Assembly: GCA_028875855.1 (NCBI GenBank)
Contig: JAGWVA010000004.1
Location: forward strand, 1 to 64,000
Direction of reading: 5' to 3'
Source of the DNA: Paracoccaceae bacterium
GTDB taxonomy: Bacteria; Pseudomonadota; Alphaproteobacteria; Rhodobacterales; Rhodobacteraceae
Length of the DNA: 64,000 bases
Shown here: one piece after another, positions 50,748-60,243 of the stretch
Numbering within the stretch: the first letter of the stretch is position 1
Layout of the letters: every line of letters begins with the position of its first letter
The notes under the pieces: model-generated
Seen by the model: only the letters and a program-made list of their open reading frames with translations
The model's database searches: none
Told to the model about the DNA's origin: nothing
Program-made: the position numbers and the translations under genes

Positions 50748-51752
50748 ATGACTCTCAAGTTCGGGCTTTTGGGCGCAGGCCGCATCGGCAAGGTCCATGC
50801 CAAGGCCATCACCGGCGACGCCAATGCGCGGCTGGTGGCGGTGGCGGATGCCTTCCCAGCCGCGGCGCAGGCGATTGCCGATCAATACGGCTGCGAGATC
50901 CGCAGCATCGAGGCGATCGAGGCGGCCGGCGACATCGACGCGGTGGTGATCTGCACCCCGACCGACACGCATGCCGACCTGATCGAACGCTTCGCGCGCG
51001 CGGGCAAGGCGATCTTCTGTGAAAAGCCCATTGACCTCAGCCTCGACCGGGTGAAGGCCTGCCTCAAGGTCGTGCGCGAGACGAAGGCGACCCTCATGGT
51101 CGGCTTCAACCGCCGCTTCGATCCCCATTTCGCCGCCGTCCGCGCCGAGATCGACGCGGGCACCATCGGCACGGTCGAGATGGTCACCATCACCTCGCGC
51201 GATCCGGGGGCGCCGCCCGTCGAATACATCGCGCGGTCGGGCGGGATCTTCCGCGACATGACGATCCACGATTTCGACATGGCCCGCTTCCTGCTGGGCG
51301 AAGAGGTGGCGGAAGTCGCGGCCATGGCCTCGGTTCTGGTCGATCCCGCCATCGGGACGGCGGGCGACTACGACTCGGTGCAGGTCATGCTGAAGACCGC
51401 GACCGGCAAGCAGGCGATGATCTCGAACTCGCGCCGGGCGACCTATGGCTATGACCAGCGGATCGAGGTGCATGGCTCCAAGGGGGCCGTCGCGGCCGAG
51501 AACCAGCGCCCCGTGTCGATCGAGGTCGCCTCGGCCGCCGGATACACCCGCCCGCCGCTGCACGATTTCTTCATGACCCGCTACACCGAGGCCTATGCCG
51601 CCGAGATCGCGGGTTTCATCGCGGCGGTCGCGGGCAAGACGCCCGCCCATCCCTCGGGCGAGGATGGCCTTGTGGCCCTGGCTCTGGCCGAGGCCGCGAT
51701 GAAATCGGTGAAGGAAGGGCGGACGGTCAAGGTGTCGGAGGTCCTTGGCTGA
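50748..51752 (+). CDS. iolG: Gfo/Idh/MocA oxidoreductase, inositol 2-dehydrogenase-like
   Basis: 334 aa MTLKFGLLGAGRIGKVHAKAITGDANARLVAVADAF; CEKPIDL; GGIFRDMTIHDFDMARFLLGEE. Confidence 0.9.
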   Translation: MTLKFGLLGAGRIGKVHAKAITGDANARLVAVADAFPAAAQAIADQYGCEIRSIEAIEAAGDIDAVVICTPTDTHADLIERFARAGKAIFCEKPIDLSLDRVKACLKVVRETKATLMVGFNRRFDPHFAAVRAEIDAGTIGTVEMVTITSRDPGAPPVEYIARSGGIFRDMTIHDFDMARFLLGEEVAEVAAMASVLVDPAIGTAGDYDSVQVMLKTATGKQAMISNSRRATYGYDQRIEVHGSKGAVAAENQRPVSIEVASAAGYTRPPLHDFFMTRYTEAYAAEIAGFIAAVAGKTPAHPSGEDGLVALALAEAAMKSVKEGRTVKVSEVLG

Positions 51753-52141
51753 TCGGTGGTCCTGCCGGGCCGCCAGGCACGCGTCATGATCGACAAGCCC
51801 AAGGCGGCGGAGGCGTCCCCGTCGCCGCCGCCTTCGACGCCCGGCGATCCCGGATGGCCCTGGATCTCTGTGCCTTCGGGTGACGGCGGGGGCCGGCACC
51901 ATCCCGCACGGCGCCTGCCGGGAACCGCAGAGCGCATCGGGATGGCCCGTCGCCCGTGTCGCTCGGCCGGTCCGCGGCCACAAGCCCGCGCCGCCCTTGC
52001 CAGCCCCTTGCGCCCCGGGCGGGCTGTCCTGCCCCGCAGCCGGTCGCGTCCGGGCCCTGTCCGCACCCCTTGTCCGGCCCCGGGGGACTGCTCGCGGACG
52101 CAGAGCCCGGCCCGAAGGATCGCCCGCAAGGGCCGGGCGGG

Positions 52142-53278
52142 TCATCCCGTTCCCGCCTGCGCCATGGGCCGGTGTCGCGCCGCCGCCGAAGCGGATGCGG
52201 CGATCTGACCCCTGGGCCGAAAACTTGCATCGACGACAGGATGCCCGTTGCGCATCAGCCGTTCCACGAACTCACGTTGCCTGCGACCCGAGGGGATGGG
52301 GTGGCAGGGCAGGGCCGTCTGGCCCGCGGCGATGCCGCGCCGTAGCATCCCGGGCAGGGCCTGCAAGGTCATCGGGCCCAACAGGCAGCTTTCGACCAGC
52401 GCGCCGTTTGCCCAGAGAACCGAGTGTTCGGCGAGTTCCAGATGGGTGTAGTCCACGCGTGGGGCGGTCGTCTCCGTGCGCACGCCGGCAAGGCCGACAA
52501 GACGCTTGGCGGCGACGAGCACGCGCGGCTCGTGAAACATCCGCTCGACCAACAGCGACTCGCACAGCACGCGGTGATTGCCCGACAGGTAAAGCGTCTT
52601 CTCGGGCATGCCATCGCCAAGGGCCCCCGCGTCGAACCGGATGGGCGCGCCCGCCCCCGTCGCCGGGGCGGACATGCGATAGATCGCAACCACGGGCTGG
52701 ACCGCGCCATCGAGGGTCGAGACCAGATCGCCGGGCCGCAAATCCTCGACCGGGCGCGGGCCTTCGGGGGTCAGGATTTCGGTGCCGGGACCGAAACAGA
52801 CGGTCGTGTTGTCGATCGAGTTGCTTGTGAACATGCGGGCAAAAAGATCGTCGTTCACTGCGGTGGGCGTGATCGACTGGATGTTGAGATGGTCGAGCGG
52901 GTTCGCGAATTCGGTCAGAAAGGTTTCACCGCTTGGGGTCTGGAAAATCAGCGCGCTTGTCGAGAGGGTGCTGCCATCGCCCAGCACGATATCGACGTTG
53001 TGCCAGACGCCCTGATTGACGGATTCGGTAACCGGACCGCTGCCCGTGTCGTAGGTGACATAATCCCCACCGGGCGCCACGGACCCGTCGAAATCGACGA
53101 ATCCGTCGTTGTTGCCATCGGTGTAGGTCACCGATTGGACCGACATGGTCGCGCTGGTATAGGTCTGGCCCAGCAACGCGCCGGAGTTCTCGGCCCCGCC
53201 CACGCCATCGGGGTCGATATTGGCGATGCCATCCGAAAAGTTGCCAAGCCGGATGACGTTCTGCGTGACGTCCACCAT
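52142..53278 (-). CDS. Hint (Hedgehog/intein-type) domain-containing protein
   Basis: 378 aa; CFGPGTEILTPEGPRPVEDLRPGDLVSTLDGAVQPVVAIYR ... LYLSGNHRVLCES. Confidence 0.87.
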   Translation of the reverse strand: MVDVTQNVIRLGNFSDGIANIDPDGVGGAENSGALLGQTYTSATMSVQSVTYTDGNNDGFVDFDGSVAPGGDYVTYDTGSGPVTESVNQGVWHNVDIVLGDGSTLSTSALIFQTPSGETFLTEFANPLDHLNIQSITPTAVNDDLFARMFTSNSIDNTTVCFGPGTEILTPEGPRPVEDLRPGDLVSTLDGAVQPVVAIYRMSAPATGAGAPIRFDAGALGDGMPEKTLYLSGNHRVLCESLLVERMFHEPRVLVAAKRLVGLAGVRTETTAPRVDYTHLELAEHSVLWANGALVESCLLGPMTLQALPGMLRRGIAAGQTALPCHPIPSGRRQREFVERLMRNGHPVVDASFRPRGQIAASASAAARHRPMAQAGTG

Positions 53279-53379
53279 CGTATGCCCTCCGCGTATCCCG
53301 GTTCGGAATACAGGATGAGGCTTTCCGATCGCTTAAGGGCGGCGGGTTCGATCCGACCTTGACGCGTGTTCTGTCCCGC

Positions 53380-55023
53380 TCAGCCCGCAGCCATCGCGGG
53401 ACGTTCCGCGGCGACGGCCAGTTCCGCCTCGAGCGCCATGCCAAGCCGCAGGATCGTTCCCTCATCGAACAGACGCCCCCAGAGCGATATGCCCTGCGGC
53501 ACGCGGTGTTTCGGTCCCGGCTGCTCGACCATCTGGCGGCGGCCGATCGTCGTGCGGGTGCGCGTTCCGCTGTGCAGGAAGCCCGCGCGCAGGTGCAGGC
53601 AGGGATGGCCTGTGAAGTTCGAGGCGACCAGCATCGGCCCGGTCGAGAAGGGGCCGATCAGCACGTCGATCTTCTCGAACATCTCGTGCAGCGCCTGCAT
53701 CGCGCGAAAGCGCAGCCGGTCGAGCTGCACATGATCCACCGCCGACAGGAACCGCGCGGCGCGGAACAGGTTGGGCCATGCCCCGGCCGTCTGTGCCGTC
53801 AGCATGTCGTCGCGGTCTTCCAGCGTCAGGTCCTCGAACATCGCGGCCGCTTCGGCATAGACGGTGGCTAGCAGCGCGTTCCACGGCAGATCGGGCAGGC
53901 TCACTTCGGTCACCGACAGGCCGAGCCGGCGCACGGCGTCCAGCGCCGCGTGATCCACGGCGGTCGCCTCGCTGCCGAAGGCTTCGGGCAGGAAGCCGAT
54001 GCGCAGCCCCGCGATCCCCGCGTCTGCGTCGAACGGGAACGGCGCGTCGATCGATCCGCGATCCTGCGGGTCGGGGCCGTTCAGGACCGACAGGACCATC
54101 GCGGTATCCTCGACCGCGCGGCAGATCGGCCCCACCTTGTCGAGCGAGGGGCAAAGCGCCATGCCGCCCTGGCGCGAGATGCGGCCGAAGGTCGGGCGCA
54201 GCCCCGTCGTGCCGCAGCGCTGGCTGGGCGAGGTGATGGAGCCGAGCGTCTCCGTCCCGATGGCGAAGCCGCAGAGCCCCGCCGCCGTGGCCGAGGCCGA
54301 ACCTGCGGAGGAGCCGCTCGACCCTTCCTCGAGGTTCCAGGGGTTGCGGCAGGTGCCGCCATACCAGATGTCGCCATAGGCGAGCGCGCCCACCGCGGTC
54401 TTGCCCAAGAGCACCGCGCCCGCGGCCCGAAGGCGGGCGACGACGGCGGCGTCTCGGTCGGGCACGCGGTCGCGGTAGGGTTCCGCCCCCCAGCCGGTCG
54501 GAACGCCCGCCGTGTCGAACAGGTCTTTCAGCGCATAGGGAATGCCGTGCAGGGGGCCAAGCCATCTGCCCGCGGCCAGCGCCGCATCGGCGGCGGCGGC
54601 CTCTGCGCGGGCCAGATCGGCGGTCACGGTGGCAAAGCAGAAGAGCTGCGGGTTCAGCGTCTCGATCCGGTCGAGGTAGATCCCGGTCAGGGCCGCGCTG
54701 GTGATCTTGCGCGCGGCGATCCAAGCGGAGAGCTGCCAGAGCGGGGCAAAGGCGATGTCCGCGGGATCGGCGGGCAGGGGGCCGGGATCGGCCGCGCGAA
54801 AGCGCGAGGGGCCGGGCGCGGGCATCCGCGTCTGCGGCAGGCGCGGATCGAAGCGCAGCGCAGGCGGCTCGGCATTGTCGAAGCGAAGCACGCGGCGCGT
54901 GGCGGTCACGCCCAACTGCTCCTCCAGCGTGTCGAGCATGAGCGCGCGTTCGCCATCCGTGTAGGTCACGCCGAAAATGCGCTCGGCGGCCGCGATCATC
55001 TCGGGGGTCATGGTCTCGGCCAT
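53380..55023 (-). CDS. Amidase (amidase signature family) with N-terminal extension
   Basis: Start MAETMTPEMIAAAERIFGV; GGTCRNPWNLEEGSSGSSAGSASATAAGLCGFAIGTETLGSITSPS. Confidence 0.92.
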   Translation of the reverse strand: MAETMTPEMIAAAERIFGVTYTDGERALMLDTLEEQLGVTATRRVLRFDNAEPPALRFDPRLPQTRMPAPGPSRFRAADPGPLPADPADIAFAPLWQLSAWIAARKITSAALTGIYLDRIETLNPQLFCFATVTADLARAEAAAADAALAAGRWLGPLHGIPYALKDLFDTAGVPTGWGAEPYRDRVPDRDAAVVARLRAAGAVLLGKTAVGALAYGDIWYGGTCRNPWNLEEGSSGSSAGSASATAAGLCGFAIGTETLGSITSPSQRCGTTGLRPTFGRISRQGGMALCPSLDKVGPICRAVEDTAMVLSVLNGPDPQDRGSIDAPFPFDADAGIAGLRIGFLPEAFGSEATAVDHAALDAVRRLGLSVTEVSLPDLPWNALLATVYAEAAAMFEDLTLEDRDDMLTAQTAGAWPNLFRAARFLSAVDHVQLDRLRFRAMQALHEMFEKIDVLIGPFSTGPMLVASNFTGHPCLHLRAGFLHSGTRTRTTIGRRQMVEQPGPKHRVPQGISLWGRLFDEGTILRLGMALEAELAVAAERPAMAAG

Positions 55024-55024
55024 C

Positions 55025-56812
55025 TCAGCGTCCGATCGCATAGGCTTGCATCAGGCGCGGCGTCGCCGCGGCGCGCAGCAGGCCGGTGGTGTCGCGTTGC
55101 GTTGCCGTCAGCCGCCCGACCGTCCAGGGTTCGGCCACCTCGACCCGGTGGCCGCGCGCGCGCAGATCGGCGATGGCCGCCTCGCCCAGCGAGGGTTCCA
55201 CCATCAGGTGACCCGGGCGCACCCCGCGCGGATAGAACGAGGCCTGGAAATGCGCGCTGTGGAACAGGGGCGCGTCGATGGCTTCCTGCAGGTTCGCTTC
55301 GGAATGCGCGAGCCGGAGCAGGAAGATCAGCTGCCACTGGTCCTGCTGATCGCCGCCGGGCGTGCCGAAGGCCATGCGCGCCCCGTCCGGCCGTCGCGCC
55401 ATCGAGGGCGACAGCGTCGTGCGCGGCCGCCGCCCGGGGGCGAGCGAGGTGGGCAGGCCTTCCTCCAGCCAGAACATCTGCGCGCGGCTGTTGAGCGGCA
55501 TGCCAAGGCCGGGGACGACGGGCGAGGATTGCAGCCAGCCGCCCGAAGGCGTGGCCGAGACCATGTTGCCCCAACGGTCGATCACGTCGATATGGACCGT
55601 GTCGCCGCGCTTTTCGGTCAGGTGTGCCATCGTCGGCTCGCCGGCGCCCACACCCGCATCCTCGGTCTCGCGGGCGGCCCGGGCGATGGCGGCGCGGGCC
55701 CATTCCTCGTAGCCGGGGATGACCCCGGGGCGTTGTTCGAGCGAGGCCTTGGGGCCGATGAGCGCGGTTCGCGTGGCCGCGTAGGTGCGCGACAGAAGCG
55801 TATCGACGGGAATGTCGGTGAAGGCCGGGTCGCCGTAATAGGCCTCGCGGTCGGCGAACGACAGCTTCATCGCCTCGGTCACGGTATGGACGAACTCCGC
55901 CCCCATCGGGTCCATCGCGGCAAGCCCGCTGCCCTCCAGCGTGCGCAACGATTGCAGGAAGCTTGGCCCCTGCGACCAGAGCCCGGGCTTGAACACCTCC
56001 CAGCCGTGGTAATCGACCGACAGGGCGTCGTCGTAGCTGGCCTGCCAGCCCGCCATGTCGGCGCCCGTCAGCACGCCCCTGCGCCGTTCGCCGGCCGCAT
56101 CCATCACGCAGGCCTCGCGCATCCAGGCGTCGATCGTCTCGGCGACGAAGCCCTTGTAGAAGGCGGCCCGCGCCGCCTCGATCTGCGCCTCGCGGCCCCG
56201 CGCGGCCTCGGCCTCGGCCAGAAGCCGCTCCCATGTGTCGGCAAGGTCCGCGTTCACGAACAGGCTTTCGGGCGCGGGTGCGGCGCCCCCGGGCAGCCAT
56301 GTCGCGGCCGAGGTCGGCCATTCGGTGCGGAAGAAATCGGCCAGACCCGCGATGGTGGCCGAGACGCGCGGCAGCACCGGGTGGCCGTGGCGGGCATAGT
56401 GGATCGCGGGCGAGAGCACCTCGCGCAGCGTCAGGCTGCCGTGGTCGCGCAGCATGAGCATCCAGCCGTCGAAGGCGCCGGGGATCACGGTCGCCAGCAG
56501 CCCCGAGCCGGGGATCAGGCGCAGCCCTTCGGCGCGGTAATGGTCGATGGTCGCCCCCGCCGGCGCCGTTCCCTGACCGCAGATCACCTGCGGCCGGTCC
56601 TGCCCCGCAGGCCAGATGATCGCGGGCAGATCGCCCAGCGGGCCGTTCAGATGCGGCTCCACCACATTGAGCGCGAAGCCCATGGCGACGGCGGCATCGA
56701 AGGCATTGCCGCCCTGTTCGAGGATCGCCATGCCGACGGCAGACGCGATCCAGTGGGTCGAGGCCACGGCCCCGAAGGTGCCCAGAAGTTCCGGACGGGT
56801 TGTGAAGCGCAT
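55025..56812 (-). CDS. Gamma-glutamyltransferase family protein
   Basis: 595 aa; KRGDTVHIDVIDRWGNMVSATPSGGW; no obvious signal peptide. Confidence 0.9.
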   Translation of the reverse strand: MRFTTRPELLGTFGAVASTHWIASAVGMAILEQGGNAFDAAVAMGFALNVVEPHLNGPLGDLPAIIWPAGQDRPQVICGQGTAPAGATIDHYRAEGLRLIPGSGLLATVIPGAFDGWMLMLRDHGSLTLREVLSPAIHYARHGHPVLPRVSATIAGLADFFRTEWPTSAATWLPGGAAPAPESLFVNADLADTWERLLAEAEAARGREAQIEAARAAFYKGFVAETIDAWMREACVMDAAGERRRGVLTGADMAGWQASYDDALSVDYHGWEVFKPGLWSQGPSFLQSLRTLEGSGLAAMDPMGAEFVHTVTEAMKLSFADREAYYGDPAFTDIPVDTLLSRTYAATRTALIGPKASLEQRPGVIPGYEEWARAAIARAARETEDAGVGAGEPTMAHLTEKRGDTVHIDVIDRWGNMVSATPSGGWLQSSPVVPGLGMPLNSRAQMFWLEEGLPTSLAPGRRPRTTLSPSMARRPDGARMAFGTPGGDQQDQWQLIFLLRLAHSEANLQEAIDAPLFHSAHFQASFYPRGVRPGHLMVEPSLGEAAIADLRARGHRVEVAEPWTVGRLTATQRDTTGLLRAAATPRLMQAYAIGR

Positions 56813-56835
56813 GAAAGTCCCTCGGTTTGTCGTTG

Positions 56836-57711
56836 TCAGCCTTCGCGCGGGTCAAGCGCATCGCGCAGCCCGTCGCCCAGCAGATTGAAGCCCAGCACCA
56901 CCAGCACGATGGCGAGCCCCGGCCACAGCGCCATCCACGGCGCCTGGTCGAGGAAGTTCTTGGCCACGTTCAGCATCGACCCCCAGGACGGGGCGGGCGG
57001 CTGCTGTCCAAGGCCAAGGAAGGACAGCGATGCCTCGGCGATGATGGCCGTCGCCACCGTCAGCGTCGCCTGCACGAGGATCGGCGGGAAGATGTTGGGC
57101 AGGATGTAGCGCCAGATCAGGGCGGGCGGGGCCACGCCGATCGCATGGGCACTTTCGACATAGTCCATCGTCAGCACCTCCATCGTCTGGGCGCGGGCCA
57201 GGCGGATGAAGATCGGCGTCGCGGACAGCCCGATGGCGATCATCGCATTGCGCAGCGACGGCCCCAGAAACGCGGTCAGCGCAATCGCCATGATGAGGAA
57301 GGGCGAGGCCAGCAGCGCCTCGGTCATGCGCGAGATCACGGCATCGGTCCAGCCGCGCCGGTAGCCCGCGGCAACGCCAAGGGGCGTGCCAAGCAGGACG
57401 GCGATGGTGACCGACACGACCCCCGCCAGCAACGACGCCTGCGCGCCCCAGACCATCCGGGACAGGATGTCCCGCCCGATCTCGTCGGTGCCCAGCCAAT
57501 GGGCGGCCGAAGGCGCCTTGCGCACCGCGGCCCAGCTTGTGGCCGTCGGGTTCTGGATCGGCAGGACCGGCGCCAGCACCGCCAGCGCCACGAAGAACAC
57601 GACCAGCGCCGCGCCGAACAGCGCGCTCGGGTTCGACAAGAGCTTGCCAAGCGCCCGGTTGCCGGTGCGGGGCAGGGCGATCGGCTCCGGCATCTGCTCG
57701 ATGGCGGTCAT
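56836..57711 (-). CDS. Peptide/nickel-type ABC transporter permease (DppC-like)
   Basis: Start MTAIEQMPEPIALPRTGNRALGKLLSNPSALFGAALVVFF; IFPPILVQATLTVATAIIAEASLSFLGLG. Confidence 0.93.
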   Translation of the reverse strand: MTAIEQMPEPIALPRTGNRALGKLLSNPSALFGAALVVFFVALAVLAPVLPIQNPTATSWAAVRKAPSAAHWLGTDEIGRDILSRMVWGAQASLLAGVVSVTIAVLLGTPLGVAAGYRRGWTDAVISRMTEALLASPFLIMAIALTAFLGPSLRNAMIAIGLSATPIFIRLARAQTMEVLTMDYVESAHAIGVAPPALIWRYILPNIFPPILVQATLTVATAIIAEASLSFLGLGQQPPAPSWGSMLNVAKNFLDQAPWMALWPGLAIVLVVLGFNLLGDGLRDALDPREG

Positions 57712-58652
57712 GACGTCCTCGTTTTCGGATTGAGCAGGCGGAAGGCCACATCGGCCAACAGGTTCATCGCGATGAAGCCCACAGCCGTGCAGAGCACGAT
57801 CCCCTGCACCACGGCGTAGTCGCGGCTGAAGACCGCATCGACCACGAGCTTTCCAAAGCCCGGGATGGTGAAGATCTGCTCGGTCAGCACCGCGCCGCCC
57901 AGCAGATCGCCGAAAAGAAGCGTCGCCACCGTCACGACCGGCACCAGCGCGTTGCGCAGCGCGTGCTTGATCAGCACCGTATGCTCGGCCAGCCCCTTGG
58001 CGCGGGCCGTGCGCACGTAATCGGCCTTCAGCACGCCCAGCATGGCCGACCGCGTGTGCCGCATGAGGTAGGCCGCCAGCCCCGACCCCAGCACGAGCGA
58101 GGGCATCAGCAGCGTCTCGAAACTTCGGACCGGATCGACCCAGGGCGAGACATATCCCGAGGCCGGCAGCCAGTGCAGGCGCACCGAGACCAGAAGGATC
58201 ATCATGATCCCCAGCCAGAAATGCGGGATCGACAGCCCCGTCAGCCCGATCCCGTTCGCCAGCCAGTCGATCCATGTGCCCTTCTTGTAGGCCGACAGCA
58301 CCCCCGCGGGGATGCCGATCAGGAAGGCCACGATGATCGACATGATGGCAAGCTGGATCGTGACCGGCAGCTTCTGCCCGATCAGGACGGTCACCGGTTC
58401 CTGCGTGCGCAGCGAAATGCCCAGATCACCGTGGGCCACCCCCTCGATCCACGACAGGTATTGCTGCGGGATCGGGTCGTTGAGGTGATACTTCTGCCGC
58501 AGCATCTCGATCACCGCGGGGTCGCGTTCCTCCCCCGCCATCGCCAGCACGGGATCGCCGGGCAGGAGCTTTTGCAGCCCGAAGACGAACATCGAGATCA
58601 GGATGATCGTCGGGATCGCGGTCAGGATGCGGCGGGTGATGAATTCAAGCAT
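57708..58652 (-). CDS. Peptide/nickel-type ABC transporter permease (DppB-like)
   Basis: 314 aa MLEFITRRILTAIPTIILISMFVFGLQKLLPGDPVLAMAG. Confidence 0.94.
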   Translation of the reverse strand: MLEFITRRILTAIPTIILISMFVFGLQKLLPGDPVLAMAGEERDPAVIEMLRQKYHLNDPIPQQYLSWIEGVAHGDLGISLRTQEPVTVLIGQKLPVTIQLAIMSIIVAFLIGIPAGVLSAYKKGTWIDWLANGIGLTGLSIPHFWLGIMMILLVSVRLHWLPASGYVSPWVDPVRSFETLLMPSLVLGSGLAAYLMRHTRSAMLGVLKADYVRTARAKGLAEHTVLIKHALRNALVPVVTVATLLFGDLLGGAVLTEQIFTIPGFGKLVVDAVFSRDYAVVQGIVLCTAVGFIAMNLLADVAFRLLNPKTRTS

Positions 58653-58672
58653 CGCGGGGCCCCCGGGGGTGG

Positions 58673-58696
58673 GGCCGGGCCCGTGGGGGCCCGGCC
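58673..58696. other. Intercistronic hairpin between substrate-binding protein and permease genes
   Basis: ggccgggccc-gtgg-gggcccggcc, 10-bp perfect stem. Confidence 0.75.
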
Positions 58697-58703
58697 GTTG
58701 GCG

Positions 58704-60215
58704 TCACTTCGTCATCGACACGTCCTGCAGGCGGATCATGCCGTCGGCATAGGGCTTGAAGCCGGTGAGCTTGCTCGAATAGGCCCAGAGCCAGACCGGG
58801 TGGTACAGGTAGATGATCGGCAGCTCGTCGAGCAGGATCTTCTGCGCCGCGTCATAGGCCTTCTTGCGCGTCGCCTCGTCCGTCGAAAGCCGCGACTGCG
58901 CCATCAGCTTGTCCACCTCCGGGTTGGAATAGTGCCCGTCGTTCAGCCCCGCCCCCGTCACGACGAAGGAATAGAGGTTGCCGTCGGGATCGACCCGGCC
59001 CGACCAGCCCACCTGCGTGGACTCGAAGTTGCCCGCGGTCTGGTCCTTCAGCATCGTGGCGAACTCCTTCGTCACGATCTTGATGTCCATCCCGGCCTCG
59101 GCGGCCATCGACTGGATCACCTGCGCCACCTGCTGCGCCTGCGGGTTGTTCGAGGTCTGCATCTCGAAGCTGACCTTGGACAGGCCAGCCTTCTTCAAAA
59201 GCGCCTTGGCCGCGGCCACGTCGCGCTTCTGGATCGGGAAGTCCTTGTCATACCACGGCGAATTCGGCGGGAAGGGCTGGTTGCCCGGGGCGAAGGCGCC
59301 GCTGAACACCACCTGGTTCAGCGCATCGCGGTCGATGGCCAGCGACAGCGCCTGACGCACGAGCTTGTTTTCCCCGAGCGGGTTCTTGGCCTTGTCGGTA
59401 TTGGCGATGTTGACCGTGATGCCCTGATAGCCGATCGACACGGCCGAGGCGGTCTTGAGCTTGGCATCGGATTTCACCGAGGCCAGATCGGTCGGCGCCA
59501 CGCGCTCGATCAGGTCGAGATCGCCCGCCTTGAGGTTGGCCAGCCGCACCGTGCTGTCGGGGATCGGGCGGAAGATCACGCGGTCGAAGTGAATCTTCGC
59601 GGCGTCATAGTAGCCTGCGTATTTCTCCAGCACGATCTTGTCCTGCTGGACGCGCTGGACGAACTTGAAGGGCCCCGAGCAGACCGGATGCAGCGCGAAA
59701 TCCGCGCCTTCCTTCTCGGCGGCGGTGGGCGAGATCATCATGCCCGCGCGGTCGGCGAACTGCGCCAGCAGCGTCGCATCCGGCTGCGTGAGGTTGAAGC
59801 GCACCGTGTAGGGATCGACCACATCGACCGAGGCGATCGACTTCACCTCTGCCTTGCGGCGCGAGAGCTGGAAGGTCTTGGACCGCATGATGTTGTATTT
59901 GACCGCTTCCGCGTTGAACGGCGTGCCGTCCTGGAAGGTGACGCCCTTGCGCAGCGTCATGGTCAGCGCCTTTCCGTGGGCCGACCATGTCCAGCCGGTG
60001 GCGAGCATCGGCACGATCTTCAGCTCGGGCGTGATGTCCACCAGCTTGTCGCAGAGCGAGGCGAACACGATCCGGCCGACGAAGGTGCGGCCCTGATCGG
60101 GATCGAGGGCATCTGCATCTTCCTGCAAACCGATGCGCAGATCGGTCGCATGGGCGACCTGGCCCGCAAGCATCAGGGCGGTGGCAAGGGCAATCGATAA
60201 CTTGAACTTCGTCAT
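58704..60215 (-). CDS. Peptide-type ABC transporter substrate-binding protein (SBP family 5)
   Basis: Start MTKFKLSIALATALMLAGQVAHATDLRIGLQEDADALDPDQGRTFVGRIVFASLCDKLVD. Confidence 0.94.
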   Translation of the reverse strand: MTKFKLSIALATALMLAGQVAHATDLRIGLQEDADALDPDQGRTFVGRIVFASLCDKLVDITPELKIVPMLATGWTWSAHGKALTMTLRKGVTFQDGTPFNAEAVKYNIMRSKTFQLSRRKAEVKSIASVDVVDPYTVRFNLTQPDATLLAQFADRAGMMISPTAAEKEGADFALHPVCSGPFKFVQRVQQDKIVLEKYAGYYDAAKIHFDRVIFRPIPDSTVRLANLKAGDLDLIERVAPTDLASVKSDAKLKTASAVSIGYQGITVNIANTDKAKNPLGENKLVRQALSLAIDRDALNQVVFSGAFAPGNQPFPPNSPWYDKDFPIQKRDVAAAKALLKKAGLSKVSFEMQTSNNPQAQQVAQVIQSMAAEAGMDIKIVTKEFATMLKDQTAGNFESTQVGWSGRVDPDGNLYSFVVTGAGLNDGHYSNPEVDKLMAQSRLSTDEATRKKAYDAAQKILLDELPIIYLYHPVWLWAYSSKLTGFKPYADGMIRLQDVSMTK

Positions 60216-60243
60216 GCGTCGTCTCCTTGTTGGATATGCCGTC

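Noticed and set aside
51753-52141. About 390-bp gap between iolG and the Hint gene
   Set aside because: Only Arg/Pro/Gly-rich spurious frames; no convincing CDS, RNA or repeat
57963-60200. 745-aa plus-strand ORF
   Set aside because: Antisense to permease and substrate-binding protein genes
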